Assembly (NCBI RefSeq): GCF_006965485.1
Contig: NZ_CP041360.1
Coordinates: 6,242,501-6,306,500 of the forward strand
DNA: 64,000 nucleotides
Reading direction: 5' to 3'
Source: Spirosoma sp. KCTC 42546
GTDB lineage: Bacteria; Bacteroidota; Bacteroidia; Cytophagales; Spirosomataceae
The notes under the pieces are model-generated. The model ran no database searches. It was given only the letters and a program-made list of their open reading frames with translations, and was not told the DNA's origin. Below are positions 1 through 9,502 of the stretch, piece by piece; the first letter of the stretch is position 1; every line of letters begins with the position of its first letter. The translations under genes were made by a program, and so were the position numbers.

Positions 1-103
1 GAAAACGAATAGCTCCCGTAATAATTCCTAAAATCAGAATAGAATGATAGACAGTAAAATACCAAGGGTATTCAATCATATAATTGAAATAGGACTTTAG
101 CAT
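1..103 (-). CDS. Membrane protein, N-terminal part only (runs off window)
   Basis: An ATG on the minus strand at 103 opens a frame that stays open to the window edge (34 codons visible). The peptide begins MLKSYFNYMIEYPWYFTVYH and continues into a hydrophobic stretch, so it is probably an inner-membrane protein. It follows the small protein at 265-825 on the same strand, the same order as the small protein and membrane protein pair at 3723-2728. This suggests a second copy of that cassette, but 34 residues are too few to prove homology. Confidence 0.5.
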   Translation of the reverse strand, partial: MLKSYFNYMIEYPWYFTVYHSILILGIITGAIRF

Positions 104-264
104 TTCACTAATAGTTGGTTATTGACCCTGCTATTTAAAAATAAGTGCATTAATATATGAATAAGCCTATAAAGCTTAAATAAATGTTTTATACTTATAA
201 TTACAGTTGACTCATAGCCATAAAGCATTTATTTAAGCACCAATCATCACTTACTATATTTCAG

Positions 265-825
265 TTAGGCTTGTAAATTGTCTCTTGAACTTGGTAGAGT
301 GATAAAATCAGTTCCAGGGCAATCCGGCGGACAAGGTTTCCCATCATCTAAAACTGTCCCTTCCGTTTCATTAGGAAGGGGTGCTCCTACTCTAAAATGC
401 CCTTCTGCATCTTCAGCTACTAAAACAAATGACATTTTATACTTCTCAATACCTATATCCTGAACCAGACCAGGACAGACCCTTATTTTGCCCGAATTGC
501 CTGCTAAGTCAAGCAAATTCCTTACCTCGTTAGCGTCATAGCGTACCATTGTTACCTTCAAGAATGACAGCAGTGGAAGGGTTATAAGTTTCATTTTCTC
601 GGCATACAGTTCGCGCATTGCCTTACCTTTGCTCACCGGTATGACCTGTGTAATCGATTCATATCCATCAATTCGATTTAATATCGCAATTTGAGAAAGT
701 ACTAATGCACTTTCTGATGCGATTTCTTTAAGGGCTAATTCTGATAATGGAGATTTTTCGTCAGCAAAATCCTTTAACTGCTTAGCCAAAATCTCTAAAC
801 GTTCGGTAAATTCAATAGACGTCAT
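265..825 (-). CDS. Uncharacterised small protein with Cys/Pro-rich tail
   Basis: 186 residues, no signal peptide or membrane segment, N-terminal half probably helical. I do not recognise the family. Residues ~98-142 (a DANEVRNLLDLAG-like stretch, then FVLVAEDAEGHF) resemble residues ~39-76 of the protein at 3403-3723 (DVADLKKILEANQ, then FLFLAPTQEDG). Both end in a short Cys/Pro-rich segment (PCPPDCPG here). The two genes also share upstream sequence, which supports common origin and regulation. The link with a histidine kinase and LuxR-type regulator suggests a signalling accessory role, which is inference. Confidence 0.6.
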   Translation of the reverse strand: MTSIEFTERLEILAKQLKDFADEKSPLSELALKEIASESALVLSQIAILNRIDGYESITQVIPVSKGKAMRELYAEKMKLITLPLLSFLKVTMVRYDANEVRNLLDLAGNSGKIRVCPGLVQDIGIEKYKMSFVLVAEDAEGHFRVGAPLPNETEGTVLDDGKPCPPDCPGTDFITLPSSRDNLQA

Positions 826-969
826 AGTTATAAAAATGAAAGTTTCAAAAAGTTAATTAGTTAACAATGCGAACATAGTTAGGTCTCTAAGCAGAAGCAA
901 CTTCAACTCCAGCTCACCTCCTAATAACCAATTAATTATCAGCACTTTACCGACTACACAATTAAGTAA

Positions 970-989
970 ATACGGGGAATTTCCCGTAT
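970..989. promoter_or_regulatory. Near-palindromic operator candidate
   Basis: ATACGGGGAATTTCCCGTAT has 7-bp perfect arms (ATACGGG/CCCGTAT) around an AATT-centred core with one mismatched pair. It lies about 145 bp upstream of the 186-residue gene. A related half-site (ATACGGGAAAT) occurs at 3884-3894 upstream of the paralogous small gene. A dimeric regulator such as the LuxR-type response regulator encoded beside it would suit such a site; that link is inferred. Confidence 0.45.
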
Positions 990-1104
990 CCGACACCGTC
1001 TATTTCAGCACCTTATTTCCGGCTAATCACCCCTACTCTACGTCCTATATACTTCCCAATTTTATAGCGTCATTTTTATCCGCCATACCTTCCTGATGTC
1101 AGTT

Positions 1105-1126
1105 CCGCCGGGCCCAGGTCCGGCGG
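1105..1126. repeat. GC-rich stem-loop, copy 1
   Basis: CCGCCGG at 1105-1111 pairs with CCGGCGG at 1120-1126. It lies just beyond the 3' end of the response-regulator gene and has no clear U-tract on the minus strand. A matching stem-loop at 4032-4053 occupies the equivalent place in the other copy of the duplicated leader, so it belongs to that leader rather than being only a terminator. Confidence 0.5.
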
Positions 1127-1155
1127 TCTGTTTCTATATAACATCAATTAGTTTA

Positions 1156-1806
1156 TTACAAGTCGATCAACCCGTGTCGTACGGCCTCGATCACCATACC
1201 TACCCGGGTTCGAACATTCATTTTTTGAAAAACGGCTTCCCGATAACCATCGATAGTGCGTGGGCTTACGCACATTTTATCGGCGATATCATTATAGGTC
1301 AGTTCGCTACAGGCAACTTTCAGAAATTCGTACTCGCGCTCATTAAGGTTAAAGGAGGAAATCGAGCCGTTCCCAAGGGGTGCATTCAGATTACGAACAA
1401 GTTGGGAAGTCAGAAAATCGGAATAGTAGAACCCTTTCGTCATCACATCATCCAGAGCTTGGTGAAGCTCCTCCGGGCGACAATCTTTAAGCAGATAACC
1501 CCTGGCCCCATTGCGAACCATACGGACGATATGGTCTTCCCGGTCAGTCATCGATAAAGCCAGCACACGTACCGATGGGTACTGCTGTCGAAGTTGCAGC
1601 GCTGTCTCGAAGCCATCCATAATGGGCATGTTCAGATCGAGCAATGTAATGTCAGGAAGTTGATTACCTCGTTGCAATTGATCGAGAAAATTGCGGCCAT
1701 TAGCAGCTATCAGCAAGATTTCATAATTATCAAATTTCTGGATCAGGTTGGACAGCGCTTCGGCCACCAGGTAATGGTCATCAACAATAGCAATGGAGAC
1801 AGGCAT
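1156..1806 (-). CDS. Response regulator, NarL/LuxR type
   Basis: 216 residues. The N-terminal receiver (~1-120) has the acidic pocket DDH near residue 9, the phospho-acceptor region LLDLNMPIMDGFE near residue 57, and a conserved Lys (LLKDCRP). The C-terminal helix-turn-helix (~150-210, ELTYNDIADKMCVSPRTIDGYRE) is of the LuxR/GerE type, so phosphorylation should control DNA binding. It lies 106 bp downstream of the kinase gene on the same strand and is the obvious partner. The near-palindrome at 970-989 is a candidate binding site. Confidence 0.92.
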   Translation of the reverse strand: MPVSIAIVDDHYLVAEALSNLIQKFDNYEILLIAANGRNFLDQLQRGNQLPDITLLDLNMPIMDGFETALQLRQQYPSVRVLALSMTDREDHIVRMVRNGARGYLLKDCRPEELHQALDDVMTKGFYYSDFLTSQLVRNLNAPLGNGSISSFNLNEREYEFLKVACSELTYNDIADKMCVSPRTIDGYREAVFQKMNVRTRVGMVIEAVRHGLIDL

Positions 1807-1912
1807 GGCTTACGTAAGGATGAGTTCCTTGTTACTCACTGAAAAGTAGAGCCTTAAACCAATGAATCCAATACCTGAATCCAGTTATTTTTATCTCCTA
1901 CACATTTATGGT

Positions 1913-2722
1913 TTAACTGGATTGGTTACGGGGGATCTGGATTTCTATACGTGTTCCAGCACCAGGTTGGCTCACAACGCTACAAGTACCACCCAAGAGG
2001 CCAGCCCGCCGGTGCAGATTCCCCAAACCAGCCCCGGCTTTATCGAGCGTACGAGCCGCAGCATCCGGAACCGAAAAACCCCGGCCATCGTCGGAAATAG
2101 TTAGACAAAAGGCATCGACCTTATAATCAGTTATAACTGTAAGCTTCTGGGCCTCTGCGTGTTTAAGTGCGTTATTGAGCGATTCCTGCGTCATACGCAG
2201 CAACACCATTTCAATTTTCTCTCCCAATAAATAAGGGTCGCCAAGTGTGACTAACTCGGCCTGTATACTACCAGCTCGCTGAATACGCTCCAGTTCAAGG
2301 GTTAAGCTGGAAAGTAGTCCAAACCGGCCTACCGTATCATAATCCAGGGTTTTGGAAAGCATCCGTACATCAGCAATGACCGTCCTTACTAAATCTCGGG
2401 TTTGCCGAACCGACTGCTGGGTATCGGGTTCAGCGGTTTCATTATCGAGGGTATTTAGTCGCATCACGACCACAGTAAGCAATTGACCTATATTGTCATG
2501 CAGGTCGTGCGCAATTTGCTGGAGGGTCTGATTTTGAATTTCGAGCTGAGACTGGAGAAGTTCACGCTGATAGACTTCCTCAAGCGTAATTAATTGTTGC
2601 TGATGCGCTTTGTATCGCTGTTTATAAAGGACGAGTAATAACGTAATAAAACCTGCTAACGAAAGAAAAAGCAACGTACCTATTGATATAATTAAGATAA
2701 CATCAGGTGTCTGGGTTGACAT
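1913..2722 (-). CDS. Sensor histidine kinase, HisKA_3 (NarX/DesK-like)
   Basis: 269 residues. One N-terminal membrane helix (~8-32) is followed by a coiled-coil linker, a HisKA_3 dimerisation domain with the phospho-acceptor His in AHDLHDNIGQ, and an HATPase domain with N-box (ESLNNALKHA) and G-box (DDGRGF, GAGLGNLHRRA). There is no periplasmic sensor domain; the separate membrane protein 5 bp upstream could provide sensing. It is probably co-transcribed with that gene and the downstream response regulator. Confidence 0.92.
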   Translation of the reverse strand: MSTQTPDVILIISIGTLLFLSLAGFITLLLVLYKQRYKAHQQQLITLEEVYQRELLQSQLEIQNQTLQQIAHDLHDNIGQLLTVVVMRLNTLDNETAEPDTQQSVRQTRDLVRTVIADVRMLSKTLDYDTVGRFGLLSSLTLELERIQRAGSIQAELVTLGDPYLLGEKIEMVLLRMTQESLNNALKHAEAQKLTVITDYKVDAFCLTISDDGRGFSVPDAAARTLDKAGAGLGNLHRRAGLLGGTCSVVSQPGAGTRIEIQIPRNQSS

Positions 2723-2727
2723 AGTAC

Positions 2728-3381
2728 TTAATGCCTATTACTGTTTAGCGAATATCGTAGGTATACGTATAATGCCAATAAAAAAATACCAAACAATACA
2801 AAATCCATCAATTCATGAATCCAATAAACAGTTAAGGTATTGGATACCGAATTTGTGATTAAGTAATCCATTAACCCCTGCACAAAAAAATTACCCAACG
2901 ACGTGAAAAACAAACCTGCCGCGACCCAAAATAAAGCCTCTTGCTCTAAAGCTGAAACCTTAACATCAACAAAAATCCTCCAAAGATAATGACCAGATAA
3001 ACAGGAGATTAACACATTAAATAATGTACTTTCGTAGGAATTATACTGGTTCCAGGATTGAACCGTAAATGATAAAATTAAGGAGATACAAGCAAATAAG
3101 CCTATAGACAGCCAGATGAGTCGTTTACTAAAAACTGACTTCACTAATTGACTAAATAGTAAGCCGTATAATGTATATTGTACGATTGGTAAAATGTGGT
3201 ATATGTGTATATTATCTTTTTGTGCGACCCGCAATAGATAGATTGCATAGATCGTGGCAGCAAATGTTGCTGTTATATTGATAGTTAGTAATCGAAGCGG
3301 GGGCGTAAGCACCCGGTAATTTATTGTATATAAATAAGTACTTACGCCCATTAAGGTAATGTACAAAAACGTATCCCACAT
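2728..3381 (-). CDS. Multi-pass membrane protein, candidate sensor subunit
   Basis: 217 residues with about six or seven hydrophobic helices and no recognisable catalytic motif. Its stop lies 5 bp from the kinase start and its start lies 21 bp after the small protein gene, so the three are almost certainly one operon. As the kinase has only one membrane helix and no input domain, this protein is a reasonable partner that perceives a membrane signal. That role is inferred from context only. Confidence 0.65.
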   Translation of the reverse strand: MWDTFLYITLMGVSTYLYTINYRVLTPPLRLLTINITATFAATIYAIYLLRVAQKDNIHIYHILPIVQYTLYGLLFSQLVKSVFSKRLIWLSIGLFACISLILSFTVQSWNQYNSYESTLFNVLISCLSGHYLWRIFVDVKVSALEQEALFWVAAGLFFTSLGNFFVQGLMDYLITNSVSNTLTVYWIHELMDFVLFGIFLLALYVYLRYSLNSNRH

Positions 3382-3402
3382 AATACGGATTAAAATAACA
3401 GA

Positions 3403-3723
3403 TTAATCTGCGTAACGATCACTTTTCTCCAAAGGACATGGGGGACGTTGACAGCAACAGAGTGCTGCTGTAGTATCTATATCATCCCGGGCACGGCCAT
3501 CTTCCTGGGTTGGCGCAAGGAACAAAAAATGCCTGTTCTGCTCGTCAATGCCATAATATACTTTAACATGCTCTGATTGATTAGCCTCAAGTATCTTTTT
3601 AAGGTCAGCCACATCAAAGAAGTCTCTTCTAAAGAAGTTAGTCAACTTCAAGTCAGTCAGTAATTTTTCATAGCGCTCACAAGCCTCCTTGAGCTTAACG
3701 GGGTCAGTAGGAAATTCATCCAT
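3403..3723 (-). CDS. Uncharacterised small protein heading a two-component operon
   Basis: 106 residues, first gene of the minus-strand set small protein, membrane protein, kinase, regulator. The C-terminal part contains a CCC cluster and PPCP. It resembles the C-terminal half of the 186-residue protein at 265-825, with about 60 N-terminal residues missing relative to it. The cysteines could bind metal or sense redox state, which the sequence does not prove. Confidence 0.6.
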   Translation of the reverse strand: MDEFPTDPVKLKEACERYEKLLTDLKLTNFFRRDFFDVADLKKILEANQSEHVKVYYGIDEQNRHFLFLAPTQEDGRARDDIDTTAALCCCQRPPCPLEKSDRYAD

Positions 3724-3883
3724 TATGTATCAGTAGTTTTTTGGTTTAGCCAAACCTAAGCCCCCATTTACTTATAAACAATACCATCTTATAGATAACC
3801 TAATAAACATCACAAGCACAAACCACTGAAAATCAAATACTTAATAGTAAAAATAGTAAGTTAACAAGGGGATTCCAGTAAAA

Positions 3884-4053
3884 ATACGGGAAATCACCCC
3901 TACAAAAACCGTCTATTTCCCCTTTTCATTTTGAGCAAATACCACCTATTTTGATTATATCTTCTATCCAGAATTTATAACGCTAGCTCTCCACTCCTCT
4001 CCACTCCTACTATCTTCCCTATTTCGCATTTCCGCCGGACCTATGTTCGGCGG
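3884..4053 (-). promoter_or_regulatory. Duplicated leader with half-operator and stem-loop, copy 2
   Basis: This region upstream of the 106-residue gene repeats landmarks found upstream of the 186-residue gene: TACGGG (3885; 971), CCGTCTATTT (3909; 996), AATTTATAACG or AATTTTATAGCG (3972; 1058), and a CCGCCG...CGGCGG stem-loop (4032; 1105). The first-to-third distance is 87 bp in both copies. It is a diverged duplicated promoter/leader. The gap 3724-4234 otherwise holds only the promoter region of the fasciclin gene. Confidence 0.5.
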
Positions 4054-4234
4054 TTTGCTTTTACAACCCTGCCCCTTATACCTTGGCAAGCAAAATCACT
4101 ACTAATCAGATACTTAAAAAATAGTTTACCCTAGTTTAAATCCAAACCGTACAGTACTCCCGTAAGTCTTCCCGTTGATCGACACACAGTAACACATTCA
4201 GTACACATTTCAACTAATTTCAAAAACAACGACA

Positions 4235-4786
4235 ATGAAGACGATCAAATTCGCATTTGCCCTACTCAGCTTAGTAGCCATCAGTCAGGTTTCATTTGCC
4301 CAGGAAAAAACGGTAACGGTGGGTGGCGCACCCATGTATCCGTCCAAAAATATCATTGAGAACGCAGTAAACTCGAAAGATCATACCACACTGGTAGCGG
4401 CTGTTAAGGCGGCTGGTCTTGTTGAAACGCTTTCTGGCCCAGGCCCATTCACGGTGTTTGCCCCTACCAATAAAGCCTTCGATAAACTGCCAAAAGGCAC
4501 GGTAGAAACGCTGGTAAAACCAGAGAACAAAGAAACGCTGACCAAGATCCTGACGTACCACGTGGTACCCGGTAAAATGAGTGCTGCCGATCTGATGAAA
4601 GCTATTAAAGATGGTGGTGGTAAAGCTACGCTGACAACGGTATCAGGTGGTACGCTAACGGCTATGCAAAAAGGCAAAAAGATTGAATTGACGGATGCTA
4701 AAGGTGGTGTTTCAACAGTTACGATTGCCGACGTAAATCAGTCCAATGGCGTGATTCACGTAATTGATACTGTCTTGATGCCATAA
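4235..4786 (+). CDS. Secreted fasciclin (FAS1) domain protein
   Basis: 183 residues. A signal peptide (~1-22, ending SFAQ) precedes a single FAS1 domain. The H1 motif is visible as FTVFAPTNKAFDKLP and the second conserved block as GVIHVIDTVLMP. FAS1 domains mediate adhesion or protein contacts outside the cell. Length is typical for single-domain bacterial members. It is a monocistronic unit with its own terminator just downstream. Confidence 0.93.
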   Translation: MKTIKFAFALLSLVAISQVSFAQEKTVTVGGAPMYPSKNIIENAVNSKDHTTLVAAVKAAGLVETLSGPGPFTVFAPTNKAFDKLPKGTVETLVKPENKETLTKILTYHVVPGKMSAADLMKAIKDGGGKATLTTVSGGTLTAMQKGKKIELTDAKGGVSTVTIADVNQSNGVIHVIDTVLMP

Positions 4787-4807
4787 GGAATTGGGTTACT
4801 AGATCAT

Positions 4808-4841
4808 AAAAAATCCCCGGAGATAGCTCTGGGGATTTTTT
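4808..4841 (+). terminator. Rho-independent terminator
   Basis: AAAAAATCCCC (4808-4818) pairs with GGGGATTTTTT (4831-4841) around a 12-nt loop, with A- and T-tracts on both sides. It can act on both strands and separates the fasciclin gene from the convergent metH. Confidence 0.85.
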
Positions 4842-4866
4842 ATTAAAATATACTTGAGGTTACGAT

Positions 4867-7800
4867 CTACACATCATAACTCAACACCGGGCTCAGCCAT
4901 TTTTCAACCTCGTCAACGGGCATATCCTTCCGGAGAGCATAATCCAAAACCTGATCTTTATTGATTTTTCCGACAGGGAAATACTTGGATTCCGGGTGTG
5001 AAAAGTAAAAACCACTCACCGATGACGCCGGATACATGGCATAACTTTCGGTTAATTCAATATCGATCTTAGTGGCATCCAGCAGATTAAACAAGGTTGC
5101 CTTCTCGGTGTGGTCGGGGCAGGCCGGATAACCCGGTGCGGGCCGAATTCCCTGGTAAGCCTCTTTAATCAATTGCTCATTTGGTAGATTTTCGTCGACG
5201 GCATACGGCCAGAATTCCTTCCGAACACGCTCGTGCATCCGTTCTGCAAACGCTTCGGCCAGGCGATCGGCAAGCGCTTTCACCATAATGCTGTTGTAAT
5301 CGTCATGGTCGCGATCATATTTTTCGATCAACGCTTCAATGCCAATACCGGCCGTTACAGCAAATCCACCAATGTAATCTTCCCGGCCGCTTTCCAATGG
5401 CGCAATGAAGTCCGATAAACAGAAGTTTGGCAAGCCGGGCGCCTTCTGATTCTGCTGGCGCAGGAAATGCAATACGGTCCTGGTATCGTAGATCAACTCA
5501 CCTGCTGAACTCACCGCCGTTTGCGACTGCGCTTTGCTGATTTTGTATTCAATGTGCTGATGGGAGCCGTGACGCTCACAGGGAACCTCCCGAGTGTGTT
5601 CTTCAAAATCGTGGAGCAACACGTCATCATCAGCCGAATTGGCAGGGAAGAATCCAACAACGGCCTTTGCTTTCAGGAGTTTGTTATCAATAATTTCCTG
5701 CAAAAGCCGGTTCGCATCATCGAACAACTTTTTAGCTTCCTGTCCAACAACCGCATCTTCGAAAATAGCCGGGTACTTGCCGTGCAATTGCCAGGTCTGG
5801 AAGAATGGTGTCCAGTCGATGTACTTTGCGAGTTCGGCAATATCATAATCCTCGAAGTACCGGTTGCCCAGAAACGTTGGCTTGGTAGGCTCAAACGAAC
5901 TCCAGTCTATTTTTGTCCGGTTATCGCGCGCCTTGGCAATACTCAGGCTGGCTTTTTCTTTCTGCCGCCTAGCGTGATCATCCCGAAGTTTAACGTACTC
6001 AGCTTTAATCTCTGTGAAGATTTTATCCCGCGTACCGTCTGTATCACTAACCAGTTTTCCGGCAACCGGAACGCTCCGACTGGCATCCAGCACGTGAACT
6101 ACCGGCCCCGAATAGTGTGGATCGATCTTAACCGCCGTATGCATCCGTGAGGTGGTTGCGCCCCCAATTAGCAACGGCATGGTAAAGCCCTGCCGCTCCA
6201 TTTCTTTTGCTACGCCGACCATTTCATCAAGCGAAGGCGTAATCAACCCACTCAATCCGATAATGTCTACGTTATGTTCGCGGGCAGCGTCCAGAATTTT
6301 TTGGGTCGGCACCATCACTCCAAGGTCAATAATCTCGTAGTTATTGCAACCCAGCACCACACCAACAATGTTTTTGCCAATATCGTGAACGTCGCCTTTA
6401 ACCGTTGCCAGCAGGATTTTTCCGGCATTCTGGGATGTATCTCCCCCAATAAGTTTCTCGGCTTCAATAAACGGGGTTAAATAGGCCACCGCTTTTTTCA
6501 TTACCCGCGCTGATTTAACTACCTGAGGCAGAAACATTTTACCCGCCCCAAACAGATCACCCACTACATTCATACCGTCCATCAATGGACCTTCAATGAC
6601 GTGCAACGGTCGTTCTACCTGCTGCCGGATTTCTTCAACGTCCTGGTCAATATAATCGGTAATGCCTTTGATAAGGGCGTGCTTGAGACGTTCCCGAACG
6701 GGTTCGAGCCGCCAGCTTTCATCCTGAACAATGACTTTCCCTTTCGCTTTCACCGTTTCGGCAAAATCGACCAGGCGCTCGGTGGCATCGTCCCGACGAT
6801 TGAGAAGTACATCTTCGCAACGCTCCAGCAACTCTTTTGGAATGCTATCATACACTTCCAGTTGCCCGGCATTCACGATACCCATATCCATACCGGCCCG
6901 AATGGCGTGATACAGAAAGGCCGAGTGCATCGCTTCCCGTACAACATCGTTACCCCGGAAACTAAACGAGATATTCGATACGCCCCCACTCACTTTGGCT
7001 AGCGGCAGGTTTTGCTTGATCCAGCGCGTTGCGTTGATGAAGTCAACGGCGTAGTTGTTGTGCTCTTCGATACCCGTTGCTACAGTCAGGATATTGGGAT
7101 CGAAAATGATATCCTGTGGAGCAAATTTGACTTTATCGACCAGAATCCGGTACGCCCGTTCGCAGATTTGAATGCGCCGTTCGTAGGAGTCAGCCTGCCC
7201 GGTTTCGTCGAACGCCATTACCACCGCAGCCGCACCATAGCGTTTAACGAGTTGTGCCCGTTCAATGAATGCCTCTTCGCCTTCTTTTAGGGAGATGGAG
7301 TTCACAATGGCTTTTCCCTGGACGCATTTCAGGCCAGCCTCGATCACTTCCCACTTTGAGGAATCGACCATGATAGGGACACGGGCAATATCGGGCTCGG
7401 CAGCAATCAGGTTCAGGAAGGTTTTCATGGCCTCCACCGAATCCAGCATGCCTTCATCCATGTTGATGTCAATCACCTGCGCGCCCCCTTCAACCTGGCC
7501 ACGGGCAATACTCAGGGCTTCATCGAAATTCCCTTCTTTAATGAGCCGGGCAAATTTCTTTGACCCTGTTACGTTCGTTCGTTCGCCAACATTCAGGAAG
7601 TTGGTTTGCTCCGTAATTTTCAGGGGTTCCAGGCCGCTCAGCTTTTGATAAGGCTCAGCTTCCGGCAATTGCCGGGGCGGATATTTAGCCGCCACATCCG
7701 CAATAGCACGGATATGATCGGGTGTAGAGCCACAACAGCCGCCAACAATATTGACGAAACTACTTTTAATAAAATCTTCGATTTGAGCCGCCATCATATC

Positions 7801-8706
7801 CGGCGTTTCATCGTACTCACCAAATTCATTAGGCAAGCCCGCATTCGGGTAGGCTGACGTAAAAAATGGTGCTTCTTTTGCGAGTGTCTGAATGTAAGGC
7901 CGCATTAAGGCAGCACCAAGCGCACAGTTTAAGCCTACACTGAGCAGGGGCAAATGGGAAACCGAGTACAAAAACGCTTCGGTCGTCTGCCCCGATAATG
8001 TACGACCACTGGCATCGGTAATGGTGCCTGAGATCATGATGGGCAGAACCGTCTTCTGCGGATTTAAATTGAAATATTTGTCGATGGCAAACATAGCTGC
8101 CTTCGCATTGAGGGTATCAAAGATTGTTTCGACTAGCAGCACATCTGAGCCACCATCCACTAAACCACTCACCTGCTCATAATACGCATTGACCAAATCA
8201 TCGAACGTAACAGCCCTATAGGCGGGATTGTTCACATCCGGCGACAGGGAAGCTGTACGGTTCGTTGGTCCCATAGCACCGGCGACAAAGCGCGGTTTAT
8301 CCGGATTCTGACGTGTAATTTCCTCAGCTACCTCTTTGGCAATCCGGGCCGATTCATAGTTGAGTTCATAAGCCAGTTCCTCCATGTGGTAATCGGCCAT
8401 GGCAATGGTTGTACCACTGAAAGTATTGGTTTCAATAATGTCGGCACCTGCTTCCAGATATTGCTTATGGATCGCCTTGATTATATCCGGTTTCGTCAAC
8501 GATAACAAATCGTTGTTACCCTTCAGATCATGTGGCCAATCCTTAAATCGTTCACCCCGGTAATCCGCATCAGTCAGGTTATACCGTTGGATCATCGTAC
8601 CCATCGCACCATCAAGGACGAGGATGCGTTCGTGGAGGAGTTCGTATATCGTTTTCAAAAGCGAGTTATAGAAGGCTTGGTTATTAGGGCTACTAACAAC
8701 CAGCAC
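4867..8706 (-). CDS. metH: Cobalamin-dependent methionine synthase
   Basis: 1279 residues, a full four-module MetH. It transfers methyl from methyltetrahydrofolate to homocysteine through B12. The homocysteine-binding barrel starts at [10 protein letters not shown] and carries the zinc cysteines in [11 protein letters not shown] pterin-binding domain follows ([14 protein letters not shown]). The B12 domain has the DVHDIGKN motif with the axial His, and the C-terminal activation domain has the AdoMet-binding [14 protein letters not shown] region. The first start available is GTG at 8706; no ATG precedes the first conserved motif. A SAM-I riboswitch directly upstream implies shut-off at high S-adenosylmethionine. 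Confidence 0.97.
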   Translation of the reverse strand: MLVVSSPNNQAFYNSLLKTIYELLHERILVLDGAMGTMIQRYNLTDADYRGERFKDWPHDLKGNNDLLSLTKPDIIKAIHKQYLEAGADIIETNTFSGTTIAMADYHMEELAYELNYESARIAKEVAEEITRQNPDKPRFVAGAMGPTNRTASLSPDVNNPAYRAVTFDDLVNAYYEQVSGLVDGGSDVLLVETIFDTLNAKAAMFAIDKYFNLNPQKTVLPIMISGTITDASGRTLSGQTTEAFLYSVSHLPLLSVGLNCALGAALMRPYIQTLAKEAPFFTSAYPNAGLPNEFGEYDETPDMMAAQIEDFIKSSFVNIVGGCCGSTPDHIRAIADVAAKYPPRQLPEAEPYQKLSGLEPLKITEQTNFLNVGERTNVTGSKKFARLIKEGNFDEALSIARGQVEGGAQVIDINMDEGMLDSVEAMKTFLNLIAAEPDIARVPIMVDSSKWEVIEAGLKCVQGKAIVNSISLKEGEEAFIERAQLVKRYGAAAVVMAFDETGQADSYERRIQICERAYRILVDKVKFAPQDIIFDPNILTVATGIEEHNNYAVDFINATRWIKQNLPLAKVSGGVSNISFSFRGNDVVREAMHSAFLYHAIRAGMDMGIVNAGQLEVYDSIPKELLERCEDVLLNRRDDATERLVDFAETVKAKGKVIVQDESWRLEPVRERLKHALIKGITDYIDQDVEEIRQQVERPLHVIEGPLMDGMNVVGDLFGAGKMFLPQVVKSARVMKKAVAYLTPFIEAEKLIGGDTSQNAGKILLATVKGDVHDIGKNIVGVVLGCNNYEIIDLGVMVPTQKILDAAREHNVDIIGLSGLITPSLDEMVGVAKEMERQGFTMPLLIGGATTSRMHTAVKIDPHYSGPVVHVLDASRSVPVAGKLVSDTDGTRDKIFTEIKAEYVKLRDDHARRQKEKASLSIAKARDNRTKIDWSSFEPTKPTFLGNRYFEDYDIAELAKYIDWTPFFQTWQLHGKYPAIFEDAVVGQEAKKLFDDANRLLQEIIDNKLLKAKAVVGFFPANSADDDVLLHDFEEHTREVPCERHGSHQHIEYKISKAQSQTAVSSAGELIYDTRTVLHFLRQQNQKAPGLPNFCLSDFIAPLESGREDYIGGFAVTAGIGIEALIEKYDRDHDDYNSIMVKALADRLAEAFAERMHERVRKEFWPYAVDENLPNEQLIKEAYQGIRPAPGYPACPDHTEKATLFNLLDATKIDIELTESYAMYPASSVSGFYFSHPESKYFPVGKINKDQVLDYALRKDMPVDEVEKWLSPVLSYDV

Positions 8707-8764
8707 ACTTAAAAAAGTCCAAAAAGATAAAATGACTTACAGAAAGACAGATAGCAGAAGGCTA

Positions 8765-8869
8765 CTTATCTATCCCGCTACTAAGCGGGAGGAAATTGGC
8801 ACCAGTTCCTGGAGTTGGTTGGTTGCCAAGACATCATCGGGTCCGTTCCCTCCGTCTTTCTGGATAAGC
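8765..8869 (-). ncRNA. SAM-I (S-box) riboswitch controlling metH
   Basis: On the minus strand the P1 stem CTTATC (8869 downward) pairs with GATAAG (8770-8765). Between them lie the S-box core GGAGGGA, ATGATG, the invariant GGCAACC and GGTGCCAATT, then a CCCGC/GCGGG helix. These match the SAM-I aptamer. It lies about 60 bp before the metH start. No clear expression-platform terminator is visible, so control may be translational. Confidence 0.92.
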
Positions 8870-8885
8870 TACAACAAAAATAGAC

Positions 8886-8924
8886 AAAAATAGGGTACGC
8901 CGACACGCAGCATACCCTATTTTT
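8886..8924 (-). terminator. Bidirectional rho-independent terminator
   Basis: AAAAATAGGGTA (8886-8897) pairs with TACCCTATTTTT (8913-8924). It ends the minus-strand carbamoyltransferase operon and insulates the metH riboswitch from read-through. Confidence 0.85.
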
Positions 8925-8978
8925 AAGATTCTATTGATTCTATGATAGTTACAGCTAATCTAGTCGCATCAACAATAG

Positions 8979-9341
8979 CTACCAGGTCTGTTCCAAATCC
9001 TCTTTCGTGTACTGGTGATTCCGCTCGTTGTAAAACGACTTTTCGTTCGTCCGTTTAATATCCAGCGGATTTTTCGACGTCAGGCGATACAGCAACGCAA
9101 TTGGCCATAAAAACACAAAAAACAGGATCGACAAAATGATCTTGCCATTGATGTTTCCCAGTATTTCAGCCACTTTGAACCAGGCCTTCACAATCAAATC
9201 ACCAACTACCGGAATAGCCAGGCTCAGCAAGCCAACGGCTGCTGCTGCATAAAGCCACCAGGGTGATTTAAACACAAAATATAACACAACCAGACCAGTC
9301 ACGATGACCAGCTGGGCCTTTACTTTTTCGGTAACATCCAT
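8979..9341 (-). CDS. SxtJ-like membrane protein
   Basis: 120 residues with three hydrophobic helices and a charged C-terminus (YTKEDLEQTW). Size, topology and position after a carbamoyltransferase and DUF5989 match the SxtJ family first named in saxitoxin clusters. The biochemical role is unknown. It is the last gene of a four-gene minus-strand operon and starts 3 bp beyond the DUF5989 stop. Confidence 0.75.
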   Translation of the reverse strand: MDVTEKVKAQLVIVTGLVVLYFVFKSPWWLYAAAAVGLLSLAIPVVGDLIVKAWFKVAEILGNINGKIILSILFFVFLWPIALLYRLTSKNPLDIKRTNEKSFYNERNHQYTKEDLEQTW

Positions 9342-9344
9342 GCC

Positions 9345-9494
9345 TTAAAACAACGTATAGATAAATGGAGCAACGGCAGAACCGCCACCAATAACAATTA
9401 GAACACCGATGAGTAACAGTAAAATAATCATCGGAGCCAGCCACCATTTTTTGCGCTGCTTCATGAATTTGAAAATGTCCTGCAAAAATTCCAT
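9345..9494 (-). CDS. DUF5989 family small membrane protein
   Basis: 49 residues, read by hand: MEFLQDIFKFMKQRKKWW, then a strongly hydrophobic helix and a Gly-rich end. This is the usual pattern of the DUF5989 family, which sits between SGNH hydrolase or carbamoyltransferase genes and SxtJ. It starts 8 bp from the SGNH gene end and ends 3 bp before SxtJ, so translation is probably coupled. Confidence 0.8.
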   Translation of the reverse strand: MEFLQDIFKFMKQRKKWWLAPMIILLLLIGVLIVIGGGSAVAPFIYTLF

Positions 9495-9502
9495 GTCTAC
9501 TT

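Noticed and set aside
1096..1557. 153-codon plus-strand frame
   Set aside because: Antisense to the LuxR-type response regulator.
5521..6150. 209-codon plus-strand frame
   Set aside because: Antisense to metH, which has unambiguous domains throughout.
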